In this document: piece after piece, positions 8,445-15,243 of the stretch
Numbering within the stretch: position 1 is the first letter of the stretch
How the letters are laid out: the number at the start of each line of letters is the position of its first letter
NCBI GenBank assembly: GCA_023135835.1
Contig: JAGLSI010000004.1
Span: forward strand, 1 to 41,598
Source: Minisyncoccota bacterium
GTDB lineage: Bacteria > Patescibacteriota > Minisyncoccia > Phycocordibacterales > UBA12079
Length of the DNA stretch: 41,598 nucleotides
Direction: 5' to 3'
Position numbers and translations under genes: made by a program
The notes under the pieces: generated by a model
Databases searched by the model: none
What the model was told of the DNA's origin: nothing
Seen by the model: the letters and a program-made list of their open reading frames with translations, nothing else

Positions 8445-8629
8445 TAATTACAGCGTTTGGAGTCTAAATTGTCTGCAGGCGTTGTAATTTATTTATTGTA
8501 ATTCTTTTTTAAGGTTGTAAGTAATTGTGTAATTTATGGCAAAATTTAAAATTCCTAGATAAGATTATTTATATAATCATATCATAAATTTAAATATACC
8601 TAATTATTGGATAGATAATTTTTACAAAG

Positions 8630-8838
8630 AAAAAAGCCACCAATAAGCTTTAGACGTCTTCAGCTTCACAAGGTCTTTCCCTTGTGTGTACGGGTAATTT
8701 CTTTCCCTCAGACTGTTTCCCTCGCCGGTACTTTAGTCTTATACAATTTGGTGACTTGGCCAATCTTTGCGTTTTTGCCGTATAGCTTGTACGGATTACA
8801 ATAAAAACGCGTGAGCAGTGTGGCCGAGTGGTCTGCTC
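8630..8838 (-). ncRNA. Candidate structured non-coding RNA of unknown family (about 205 nt)
   Basis: Read on the minus strand this has the layout of an independent RNA gene: a -10 box (TATAAA, 8850-8845), a predicted start at 8838, and an end in a run of six U after a closing helix. Visible helices in 5'-3' order are GAGCAG/CTGCTC (8838-8813 area); GCGTTTTT/AAAAACGC enclosing CCGTA/TACGG; a closing helix GTCACCAA (8755-8748) with TTGGTGGC (8643-8636), with a G-U pair only in the minus-strand RNA; AGACT/AGTCT; and CACAAGG/CCTTGTG. The motif AGGGAAA occurs three times in or beside hairpins. I compared it mentally with tmRNA, RNase P, SRP, 6S and common riboswitches and found none of their signature sequences. 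There is no protein-coding gene across it. Confidence 0.55.
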
Positions 8839-8844
8839 TAGATC

Positions 8845-8873
8845 TTTATACTTTCTGTTCGGTAGATTATCAT
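8845..8873 (-). promoter_or_regulatory. Promoter of the candidate RNA at 8630-8838
   Basis: On the minus strand: ATGATA (-35, 8873-8868), a 17-nt spacer, then TATAAA (-10, 8850-8845). The predicted start falls on the first base of the GAGCAG helix. Confidence 0.45.
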
Positions 8874-8932
8874 ATTTTTATTAAAAAGACAATAAAAACA
8901 ACCAACACTCTTGTGCAGGTTTTTAAGTTTTT

Positions 8933-8963
8933 AAAAAACTACTTTCCTTTTTTAGTAGTTTTT
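8933..8963 (-). terminator. Intrinsic terminator overlapping the end of the 40-residue basic protein gene
   Basis: On the minus strand AAAAACTAC pairs with GTAGTTTTTT. The left arm and loop are coding and the stop codon lies in the right arm. Confidence 0.6.
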
Positions 8964-9061
8964 CTTTTTGCTAACATTTCTCGTTTAATTGTAAGTCTTT
9001 TTACTGTTTTCTTTGAACGAGATGTTTTCTTTTTATCTAAACCAGTTCTTCTTTTTGCCAT
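8939..9061 (-). CDS. Small highly basic protein (40 residues)
   Basis: Starts with ATG at 9061 and ends with TAG at 8939-8941. The sequence begins MAKRRTGLDKKKTSRSKK and ends KRKTTKKGK; about 45% of residues are Lys or Arg, as in small ribosomal or nucleic-acid-binding proteins. I do not recognise a family. Support comes from a TATAAT box (9076-9071, minus) 9 nt before the ATG and from a terminator that overlaps the stop codon, giving a compact promoter-gene-terminator unit. An overlapping plus-strand reading frame across 8811-9272 has no such support. Confidence 0.6.
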   Translation of the reverse strand: MAKRRTGLDKKKTSRSKKTVKRLTIKREMLAKRKTTKKGK

Positions 9062-9070
9062 GATAGGTGT

Positions 9071-9076
9071 ATTATA
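9071..9076 (-). promoter_or_regulatory. -10 box of the small basic protein gene
   Basis: TATAAT on the minus strand, 9 nt before the ATG, so the leader would be only a few nucleotides long. Confidence 0.45.
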
Positions 9077-9107
9077 CACTATCTTATTAAAAATAAAAGT
9101 TAATATT

Positions 9108-9139
9108 AAAAAACACGGCTCAATTAAGCCGTGTTTTTT
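9108..9139 (-). terminator. Intrinsic terminator of the secreted coiled-coil protein gene
   Basis: Perfect 13-bp stem (AAAAAACACGGCT with its complement) and a 6-nt loop, A-rich on the left and T-rich on the right, so it can work in both directions. It lies 22 bp after the stop at 9161. Confidence 0.8.
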
Positions 9140-9160
9140 AATAAAATCTAAAGGTATTTG

Positions 9161-9805
9161 TTATCTTACTATTAGTCTATTTAACCAACCAAATAGAGAG
9201 AAACCTCTTTGTTCTTCTCCTACAGCTTCTTCTAGTTCAACTTTTATTTCTTCCATTGTTTGGATTTGTTGATCTAGTAAAACTTGGTCGCTAGAAATTT
9301 GAATTTGATTTCTTAATTCTTTTAATTCTTCTAGGTTTTGGTTGTGGTTTTCTAGGCGTTCCTCAACATCTTTTAGTTGCCCATAATTTGGACCAATTAA
9401 GAATTTAGCAAAACCGCTTCGTTGTTGTGCTGCTTGTAAAGCATCTTCCATTTGGTTTTGATTTTCGTTTTGGTTTTGAGCAAGAGTTCTAATTTGTGTT
9501 CCTAGCCCTGCGTTTCTTATTGCTATTCCTTCCATTTCTTGAACAGCGTTAGCTACACGGTTTCTTCTAGTAATTCCTTGAGAAGGGACTTCTTCATCTA
9601 CTCCTCCTTGGTTTCCTTCTCCTAGTAAAGCTCCTGTTGTTTCAACAGCTTGGCCTGTGCCTTGGTTCGTTTCTTTTAGTTCAGGGTTTTCCAGTCCTGT
9701 TCCAGCTTCGTGGATTCCTTGTTGTTCTTGTTGAGCATTACTAAAAGCAGGAGCTAGTAAAAATGCAAAAACAAATAACAAGGTAAATATATTTTTTGTT
9801 TTCAT
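9161..9805 (-). CDS. Secreted coiled-coil protein, conserved in Patescibacteria
   Basis: 214 residues. Residues 1-24 are a signal peptide with an AXA-like cleavage site (APAFSNA/QQ). Residues 25-80 are low-complexity, rich in Gln, Gly and Glu. RRNRVANAVQEMEGIA begins a helical region, followed by QNQNENQNQ and the distinctive FAKFLIGPNYGQLKDVEERLE segment, then a coiled coil to about 197. This block order resembles uncharacterised secreted proteins I associate with candidate-phyla bacteria; no function is known. It is transcribed alone, between a terminator at 9108 and the ABC unit's terminator at 9902. Confidence 0.8.
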   Translation of the reverse strand: MKTKNIFTLLFVFAFLLAPAFSNAQQEQQGIHEAGTGLENPELKETNQGTGQAVETTGALLGEGNQGGVDEEVPSQGITRRNRVANAVQEMEGIAIRNAGLGTQIRTLAQNQNENQNQMEDALQAAQQRSGFAKFLIGPNYGQLKDVEERLENHNQNLEELKELRNQIQISSDQVLLDQQIQTMEEIKVELEEAVGEEQRGFSLFGWLNRLIVR

Positions 9806-9901
9806 ATAATTTAAGTTGGATTAATTAATAATTAAGTAATAAGTAAAATTATAGCAGTATTTAATTTTTATGACTAGTCCTGTTTGGGTTTAATAAAAAA
9901 G

Positions 9902-9929
9902 TTAACGGCTACAGTTTCGTAGCCGTTAA
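9902..9929 (-). terminator. Intrinsic terminator of the ABC ATPase/permease operon
   Basis: 11-bp perfect stem (TTAACGGCTAC with GTAGCCGTTAA) and a 6-nt loop, followed on the minus strand by CTTTTTT. It is 43 bp beyond the ATPase stop codon. Confidence 0.8.
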
Positions 9930-9971
9930 AGTATTTTGATTGTTTTAAAGATTAATTTTATATAAAAATGA

Positions 9972-10643
9972 TTAACTTTCTTCTTGAATTTCTCCATCTT
10001 TTAACCAAATTACTCTATCAACATATTTTTTGTCATCTGGTTCGTGAGTAACCATAATGATAGTTTGCTTAAGTTCTTTGTTAAGTTTTTTAAATAATTC
10101 TAAGATAATTTTTGAAGACTCACTATCTAGATTAGCCGTAGGTTCATCAGCAAATAAAATTATAGGGTTGTTCACCAAAGCTCTAGCTATGGCAACTCTT
10201 TGTTGCTCTCCTCCTGATAATTCTCTAGGTAAATTATATAATTTATTTCCAAGCCCCACCTTTTTTAACATCTCAGAGGCTGTTTTTATATATACTTTTT
10301 TATCAATATTAGAAAGCATTAAAGGTAAATAAACTGATTCTAAGGCTGTTAGCTCAGGTAATAAAGCATAAGATTGAAATACATAACCTAATTTTTCTAA
10401 ACGGAATTTTGCACTTTGTTTTTTAGAAAACGACATTAAATTTGTTCCGTCTATTGTAATTTTCCCAGCACTAGGTCTGTCTAACAATCCAAGTTGGTGT
10501 AATAAAGTAGATTTTCCAGAACCACTGCGTCCCATTAAAGCAATAAATTCACCTTTCTCAATACTAAAATTAATATTTTTTAAGGCGTGTGTGGGAACTT
10601 TTCCTCCATATATTTTTTTTAAATTTTTTACTTCAATAATCAT
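9972..10643 (-). CDS. ABC transporter ATPase, MacB/LolD/FtsE-type
   Basis: 223 residues. Walker A GRSGSGKST from residue 38, Q-loop YVFQSYALLPELTALESV, signature [16 protein letters not shown], Walker B ILFADEPTANLD, switch His in VTHEP. This subfamily drives FtsX-like permeases that act on extracytoplasmic lipids, peptides or proteins instead of moving solutes through a pore. Its partner permease lies immediately upstream (gap 24 bp). No adaptor gene accompanies this pair, unlike the copy at 23991-27691. Confidence 0.88.
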   Translation of the reverse strand: MIIEVKNLKKIYGGKVPTHALKNINFSIEKGEFIALMGRSGSGKSTLLHQLGLLDRPSAGKITIDGTNLMSFSKKQSAKFRLEKLGYVFQSYALLPELTALESVYLPLMLSNIDKKVYIKTASEMLKKVGLGNKLYNLPRELSGGEQQRVAIARALVNNPIILFADEPTANLDSESSKIILELFKKLNKELKQTIIMVTHEPDDKKYVDRVIWLKDGEIQEES

Positions 10644-10667
10644 AAATATATAAATTATAAGGGAAGA

Positions 10668-11879
10668 CTATCCCCAGATTGATTTTAAAATACTTTCCCT
10701 TGCTCCGCGATATGCAGGGAAAAATCCACCTATTAGCGCAGCTACGATTAAGCTAATATTACTTATTCTGATAATATCAAATGTAACTTTTAATGACACC
10801 CATCCAATAGGGAAGTCTAAAGGGTTTGATATAAAAAATGGGCGAAGGATAAACAAAATAAACGATGCTCCTAGAACAACACCTACTATTCCATAAAATA
10901 AAGCTTGAATAACAAAATATAAAATAATAGTATTATCTCTCATTCCAATAGCTTTCAGTATTCCAATTTGCCTTCTTTTATTGACGACACTTACAAAGAT
11001 TATAATAAATATCGTAACCCCAGCTACAATTGTTCCAATTACACCAAGGATTATGCTAATCATAGCAAAGCTCATACTAGCACTTGAAGTGAAGCCCATT
11101 AAATCACTCCATTTTTGGATATCTTCATGAACCAAACCCAGATGTCTGATTTCATTTATATAATAATCTTCATTACCTACATCTTCAATTTTAATTAATA
11201 TTTCTGAGGCTATGTTGCGGACATTTAAAACAGATTCCATTTCTTTCTTTGTGATAAAAACCATTTGATCAACAGGAGTGCTTTTTGTACCAAAAATTCC
11301 TTTGACTGTGTATGTTCTTTTTATTCCGTTTCTGAAAGATATATCTATTTCATCACCAGTTGAAACATTAAGACTTAGGTGGTCTAGGCTTCCACCATAA
11401 CCACCTGCTATTTCTTTTCCAATTATTATTTGATCTCTATCGTTCTCTTCTAAATAAGAACCCTCTAGCATTGCTTCATGAATTTTTAAAACTGTTTTTT
11501 CATCTGAGACGTCTATAGATTTTAAAACCCAGTTTCCAGTTTTTACATCTTTGTTATCTTTGCGTTCATCATATTTAATAAGAGGGTTGTCTATGTAATG
11601 AGCAGAAACCCCAACAATTCCAGGAATAGTTTTAATTGAATCTATTGCTCGAGTATTTGTAATATATTTTTCGTCAATTTCTGGTTCAATTACTATATGA
11701 CTATATTGATTATCTATTGATTGGGTATTGATAGCATCTACTATTCCTCCAAAAACAGAAGAAATAAAAACAATATTAACATAAGCAAGAGTCATGATTA
11801 AAATTGTCATGGCTAATGTTCCTTTATTTCCTCGTTTGAGCGAAATGAAAGCTAAGAAAAATGCTGTTTTTATATTCAT
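10668..11879 (-). CDS. ABC transporter permease, MacB/FtsX family
   Basis: 403 residues. One N-terminal membrane segment (about 20-42), a large extracytoplasmic domain (about 45-265) and three C-terminal segments. VVNKRRQIGILKAIGMRDNTI is the conserved coupling region of this permease superfamily. It is first in a two-gene operon with the ATPase at 9972-10643. Substrate unknown; lipoprotein release, peptide export and cell-wall signalling are all possible. Confidence 0.85.
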   Translation of the reverse strand: MNIKTAFFLAFISLKRGNKGTLAMTILIMTLAYVNIVFISSVFGGIVDAINTQSIDNQYSHIVIEPEIDEKYITNTRAIDSIKTIPGIVGVSAHYIDNPLIKYDERKDNKDVKTGNWVLKSIDVSDEKTVLKIHEAMLEGSYLEENDRDQIIIGKEIAGGYGGSLDHLSLNVSTGDEIDISFRNGIKRTYTVKGIFGTKSTPVDQMVFITKKEMESVLNVRNIASEILIKIEDVGNEDYYINEIRHLGLVHEDIQKWSDLMGFTSSASMSFAMISIILGVIGTIVAGVTIFIIIFVSVVNKRRQIGILKAIGMRDNTIILYFVIQALFYGIVGVVLGASFILFILRPFFISNPLDFPIGWVSLKVTFDIIRISNISLIVAALIGGFFPAYRGARESILKSIWG

Positions 11880-12090
11880 CTTAAAAATTTAATATTATGT
11901 TTATATATAATATCAAATTATCTATTTTATTCCAATTTGATGAATTGTTAAAAAAGAAATTTGGAGAAGGTTACTTATTCTATTAAAATTTATTTTTTTA
12001 GTTAGATAATTTTTGAATTTAGGATTGAGATTTAATATTTATATAAGACTTTAATTTTCTCGTTTAACTTTGCTAAATCATTGCTTTATA

Positions 12091-12120
12091 TTGATAATAA
12101 GCATACTATTTACCTATATT
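12091..12120 (+). promoter_or_regulatory. Probable promoter of the zinc-ribbon protein gene
   Basis: TTGATA (12091-12096), an 18-nt spacer and TATATT (12115-12120), 17 nt before the ATG at 12138. The 258-bp divergent gap 11880-12137 otherwise shows only AT-rich sequence. Confidence 0.4.
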
Positions 12121-12137
12121 AGATAATATTTTAAATT

Positions 12138-12758
12138 ATGGGTAATTTTAACAAAGGAAAGAAATTTAATGGAGGAGGGGGCGGAAGAAGTTTCGGTGGT
12201 GATAGGGGTAGGAATAAAGGGTTCAGTAGTGGGAGAGATAGAGAACGTCCAACAATGCATAAGGCTGTATGTAGTGGTTGTGGAAATAATTGTGAAGTTC
12301 CTTTTCGACCAACAGGCAGTAAGCCCGTTTTTTGTAGTGATTGTTTTAAGGATAAGAGAGATGATAATCCAAGAGATTCTCGTGGAGGAGGAAGGGATTC
12401 AAAACCTCGTTTTGATAATAAAAGGTCATTCCAAGGTAGTGCTAAAGATACCCCAAACTACAAGTTTCAGTTTGAGATGTTGAACACTAAATTAGACAAG
12501 ATTCTTAAAATGCTAAATCTTGATGTTGCTGAAGAGATTGAAAAACCAAAAAGTAAGAAATTTGAAAAAGTGGTTAAAGAAGTTGATACAATTTCTCTTA
12601 AGAAGGCAATTAATAAAACGGAAGAAAAGAAGTCAGTTAAAAAGACTCCTAAGAAAAAAGTTGCTAAAAAAGAGGTTGTAAAAAAGAAGGTTTCTCCTAA
12701 GAAAACAACTACTTCCAAAAAAGTTGCCAAGAAAAAGGTAGGAGTTAAAAAAGGATAA
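12138..12758 (+). CDS. CxxC zinc-ribbon protein with Gly/Arg-rich N-terminus and histone-like Lys-rich tail
   Basis: 206 residues. Residues 1-38 are a Gly/Arg/Lys-rich RGG-like stretch. About 40-71 hold MHKAVCSGCGNNCEVPFRPTG followed by CSDCF, a four-Cys zinc ribbon known from small candidate-phyla and archaeal proteins. A short amphipathic segment (about 108-130, FQFEMLNTKLDKILKML) follows, then an Ala/Lys/Val repeat tail with many KKxVKK units, like histone H1 or AlgP tails. It probably binds RNA or DNA through the RGG and Lys tails. It is monocistronic with its own terminator. Confidence 0.72.
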   Translation: MGNFNKGKKFNGGGGGRSFGGDRGRNKGFSSGRDRERPTMHKAVCSGCGNNCEVPFRPTGSKPVFCSDCFKDKRDDNPRDSRGGGRDSKPRFDNKRSFQGSAKDTPNYKFQFEMLNTKLDKILKMLNLDVAEEIEKPKSKKFEKVVKEVDTISLKKAINKTEEKKSVKKTPKKKVAKKEVVKKKVSPKKTTTSKKVAKKKVGVKKG

Positions 12759-12791
12759 CGAAAAAGGTTTGGGAATATTTTTATAATAAAA

Positions 12792-12835
12792 AACAACAAA
12801 ATTTAAGGTTTTAATTAAGATTTTGTTGTTTTTTT
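12792..12835 (+). terminator. Intrinsic terminator of the zinc-ribbon protein gene
   Basis: AACAACAAAAT pairs with ATTTTGTTGTT (12820-12830), followed by a T run. Confidence 0.72.
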
Positions 12836-12843
12836 GTTGGGTA

Positions 12844-12897
12844 GGGAATAGAAAAACCGCACAAGAGAAAAATTGATTGGTTTTTCTTTGTGCGGTT
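12844..12897 (-). terminator. Terminator-containing 54-bp direct repeat, copy 1
   Basis: A 54-bp sequence identical to 13570-13623. It contains a long hairpin, AACCGCACAAGAGAAAAA with its complement (one bulge), around the loop TTGATTGG. Copy 1 lies between convergent genes, just beyond the stop of the 169-residue protein at 12929. Confidence 0.8.
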
Positions 12898-12928
12898 GTT
12901 TAGTTGAGAGTATCATAGTAGATTCTTG

Positions 12929-13438
12929 TTACTCCACAACGCATGTATTCCATTGTCCTAAGGAGGGATCTTTTTCCATCAATTTTGTTGTGGCTTCACA
13001 TTTTATCCAGCTGGTTGGTGCTGGCGCTATTTGCATATGGTCCGTGTGTCCTTTGCAGCAGCTTTCACTTAGACACGCAGCTCCTATTAACTCCACCTTA
13101 CCAATTGGACATTTCTCTACACTATCTGCTACCGTACCGTAATCAGAATTAGTGTTTCGGAGTTTTCGTTTGTAGAAATAACGTTTTAGTTTCATAGAAG
13201 TGTGGATATTACACGAGGTTTTTTTGTTGACAATTTCCCCATCAATCAAAAAAGCCTCGGCTCCTCCTCGTTGAGTAACACCAACAAGTTTTTTATGAGC
13301 CTCATCACCTCGAAGAAAATGAAGCCGCCCACATTTGTCACAAGCAAAAGCTGTTGAATAAGAACGGCAGCTTGTTCTTATTGAGAAGCCTTTGTTGATA
13401 TCAACAGTTCCTGAACAATCTTTTTGAGTACAATTCAT
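12929..13438 (-). CDS. Orphan Cys-rich protein with zinc-ribbon-like CxxC (Shine-Dalgarno-led)
   Basis: The ATG at 13438 (MNCTQKDCSGTV) is chosen because AGGAGG lies 8 nt upstream; a longer reading frame from 13477 would place the Shine-Dalgarno inside the gene. 169 residues with 13 Cys: MNCTQKDC near the N-terminus, FACDKCGRLHF around 28-38, and CLSESCCKGHTDHM in the C-terminal third. No signal peptide or membrane segment. The spaced Cys pairs suggest zinc binding. I recognise no family. Base composition is richer in GC than the neighbours, and it is bracketed by two copies of the 54-bp terminator repeat. Confidence 0.65.
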   Translation of the reverse strand: MNCTQKDCSGTVDINKGFSIRTSCRSYSTAFACDKCGRLHFLRGDEAHKKLVGVTQRGGAEAFLIDGEIVNKKTSCNIHTSMKLKRYFYKRKLRNTNSDYGTVADSVEKCPIGKVELIGAACLSESCCKGHTDHMQIAPAPTSWIKCEATTKLMEKDPSLGQWNTCVVE

Positions 13439-13569
13439 TTTAACTTCCTCCTGAATAATGATTTTTAAAAATAACAAATTAATCTATTTTAAATATATAA
13501 CTATTTATCAAATTAGTCAATGTTTAATCAGCTACTTAAATAAAGCTTTGATTTTTTATTTGTTGAAGA

Positions 13570-13623
13570 GGGAATAGAAAAACCGCACAAGAGAAAAATT
13601 GATTGGTTTTTCTTTGTGCGGTT
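13570..13623 (-). terminator. Terminator-containing 54-bp direct repeat, copy 2
   Basis: Identical to 12844-12897. It begins inside the stop codon of the 63-residue gene (13622-13813), so it terminates that transcript and stands upstream of the gene at 12929-13438. The same promoterless arrangement, gene then hairpin, occurs in both units. Confidence 0.8.
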
Positions 13624-13813
13624 ATATTAATTTAAAGCTTTTTCCTCCCGCTTGCATTCCAACACAAGCAGCCCCCATTAAATCTGACTTAGTAAGATTT
13701 GCCCCCATTACTACAAGAGCTAAATAAGGTTGGCTATCAGGAGCCTCTGCTTGAATAGCCTTTGTTACCTTATCAACATCTTCCGCATTTATCGCCATTA
13801 AAATTAAATCCAT
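13622..13813 (-). CDS. Small orphan protein, 63 residues (Shine-Dalgarno-led)
   Basis: Starts MDLILMAINAEDVDKVTKAI and ends GGKSFKLI. GGAGGT lies just upstream of the ATG at 13813. No membrane segment or signal; alternation of hydrophobic and charged residues suggests a small alpha/beta fold. Ala and Gly content is high for this AT-rich genome. It is preceded by a 17-codon reading frame with its own Shine-Dalgarno (13853-13906) and followed at once by the 54-bp terminator. Function unknown. Confidence 0.6.
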   Translation of the reverse strand: MDLILMAINAEDVDKVTKAIQAEAPDSQPYLALVVMGANLTKSDLMGAACVGMQAGGKSFKLI

Positions 13814-13852
13814 GATAACCTCCTCTCGTATAAGATTAAAAAATATAATTAC

Positions 13853-13906
13853 TTAGCGTTCTTGATCCCAATTAAACACGTGTGAAAAGAATTGTGCAAT
13901 TTTCAT
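13853..13906 (-). CDS. Possible 17-residue peptide upstream of the 63-residue gene
   Basis: Minus-strand ATG at 13906 preceded by AAGGAGGGA at Shine-Dalgarno distance. It encodes MKIAQFFSHVFNWDQER and then TAA, 39 bp before the next start codon. The strong ribosome site argues for translation, either as a small peptide or as a leader that affects the downstream gene. No homology can be judged at this size. Confidence 0.4.
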   Translation of the reverse strand: MKIAQFFSHVFNWDQER

Positions 13907-14080
13907 AATTCTATCCCTCCTTTTGAATTTAACTTACTACTTAAAATTTCAATCTGATTTATTTTTAACATTTTGTAATATAAAAATCAACAAAATACTC
14001 CGTTTTGTGGAGATATATAGAAAGTATGGTTTTGAATATGGGCTGGCTCTGTCTAGTAAGCGACGTTCGAACTCGTGGTA

Positions 14081-14686
14081 TTAATTATCAAATTTTAATT
14101 TAGAAAGAATTTGCTTAAAGATTTCTTCATTTTTACCTTCAAAAATTACTTTAAGTAGTGTATTTCCTTTTTTTACAATCCATACCCTCTGAGGGTTTTT
14201 CTGTTCTGGGCCAGGGTATATCCCTTCTGCCATTAAAATATCTAAATATTGATAATTTGAATTTTCTTTCGTTTCAAGGGATATATAATTAGCTGTAACG
14301 CTTGTTTGTGAATATTCTTCTAACGATATTTCTGATTTATGAACCCCAACTAATAGTTGGTCTTTAGTTATATCTGTTTCAATACTTTTATGTGCTATTC
14401 TGAAATTACGACTATCTTCGGTAGCTTTAATAATATTTCCTTCACTTTCAGCATCTTCAAAACCAACAAAGACGACATAGTCGCTAGGATAATTTAATTC
14501 AAATCCATACTCTTTATTTTTGTAAGTTTTCCAACCAATAGTTTCCTCTCTAGTAACTTTATTTTCTTCTTCGAAATACTCAGGGTCTCCATTTATTTCT
14601 TTTAATATTTTAGGAATAAAAATAATTACAACAACGATAATTACTACAGTTATTAAAACCCCAATCAAACTAAATTCTTTTTTCAT
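14081..14686 (-). CDS. Membrane-anchored protein with pilin-like N-terminus and PsbP-like domain
   Basis: 201 residues. KKEFSLIGVLITVVIIVVV at 2-20 resembles a type IV prepilin N-terminus (usual pattern G/FTLIExL), but the -1 Gly is Glu and the Glu at position 5 is Gly, so processing by a prepilin peptidase is doubtful and a simple anchor is likelier. About 50-201 begins WKTYKNKEYGFELNYPSDY, an opening common in PsbP/surface-lipoprotein-like domains of candidate-phyla proteins. Function unknown. It is monocistronic, next to the retron region but on the opposite strand. Confidence 0.7.
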   Translation of the reverse strand: MKKEFSLIGVLITVVIIVVVIIFIPKILKEINGDPEYFEEENKVTREETIGWKTYKNKEYGFELNYPSDYVVFVGFEDAESEGNIIKATEDSRNFRIAHKSIETDITKDQLLVGVHKSEISLEEYSQTSVTANYISLETKENSNYQYLDILMAEGIYPGPEQKNPQRVWIVKKGNTLLKVIFEGKNEEIFKQILSKLKFDN

Positions 14687-14885
14687 AATAACTTTAAATT
14701 AGCTTATATACGAAAATAATAACAAAATTATGAAGACTTGAACATAGTCAAATTTTTTTGCTCCATCTGTTAGACAAGTTCAGGACTTTAAACTGGAAGA
14801 AAATCAAAAGAGATTTGAAGTATAGTGGTATTTTAAAAGATTTCCCTAGATTAATACTTCAGAACTAATTTGGTAAAATTAAAAA

Positions 14886-14914
14886 TTGGATAGTTAAAAA
14901 AATAGTGATATAAT
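14886..14914 (+). promoter_or_regulatory. Promoter of the candidate retron RNA/reverse transcriptase
   Basis: TTGGAT (14886-14891), a 17-nt spacer, then TATAAT (14909-14914) with an extended TGA before it. The predicted start, about 14921, falls on the a1 repeat, as expected of a retron transcript. Confidence 0.6.
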
Positions 14915-14920
14915 AAACTT

Positions 14921-15131
14921 ATGTTTGTAAATTAAGACCGCTTTTATTTTTTACCTTTTTTTAAAAAAAGGTCTCTGGGTATTGACTATACTCTGTGTGA
15001 TTTTCATTAGGAATAATGTGTGTCATAAAGAGAGCTGTCTATCCCCTTATACATTGAGAGGTTAGTCTTTATAAGAGATATAAGGTATTGAGAGGTGACT
15101 ATCGAACACCAAAAATAACGTTTACAAACAA
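14921..15131 (+). ncRNA. Candidate retron msr-msd RNA
   Basis: TGTTTGTAAA (14922-14931) and TTTACAAACA (15121-15130) form a 10-bp inverted repeat, plus one G-U pair, that would bring the ends together like retron a1/a2. Inside lie a perfect 20-nt palindrome ACCTTTTTTTAAAAAAAGGT (14953-14972), the short hairpin CATTA-GGAA-TAATG, the stem CCTTATA/TATAAGG (15045-15051, 15079-15085) and a direct repeat ATTGAGAGGT (15053, 15087). Size, about 210 nt, and position upstream of a retron-type reverse transcriptase fit an msr-msd. The branching G and exact msd cannot be fixed by eye. A competing hairpin AAAATAAC/GTTATTTT (15112-15155) has a2 in its loop. The rest of the 557-bp gap holds the stem ACGTAAA/TTTACGT at 15181-15215. 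Confidence 0.5.
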
Positions 15132-15243
15132 TTTAACTTGGGTGGTTGTTATTTTCTACCCTCACATTAAATTATGGAATACGTAAATTTAATGATTGTT
15201 TACCTCATTTTACGTGAGTTAAATAAATAAAGACTAATACTCA

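Noticed and set aside
1434-8600. Shared short words on both sides of the liv cluster (ATATCATAAATTTAAA and ATTACAGC-TTT)
   Set aside because: They appear in different order and are short and AT-rich; chance similarity cannot be excluded, so no flanking repeat is called.
8811-8840. GTGGCCGAGTGGTC, which looks like the D-arm of tRNA-Ser or tRNA-Leu
   Set aside because: No acceptor, anticodon or T-arm follows on the plus strand; the bases form a hairpin of the minus-strand RNA instead.
8811-9272. A 153-codon plus-strand reading frame across the candidate RNA and the small basic gene
   Set aside because: It overlaps two minus-strand units that have promoters and terminators; its translation is low-complexity and unlike a folded protein.
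12467-12799. Minus-strand frame opposite the Lys-rich tail of the zinc-ribbon protein
   Set aside because: It is the Phe/Leu-rich complement of Lys codons and has no independent support.
14081-14686. True type IV pilin
   Set aside because: The -1 Gly and Glu5 needed for processing and assembly are replaced, and no pilus assembly genes are near; only the resemblance is noted.
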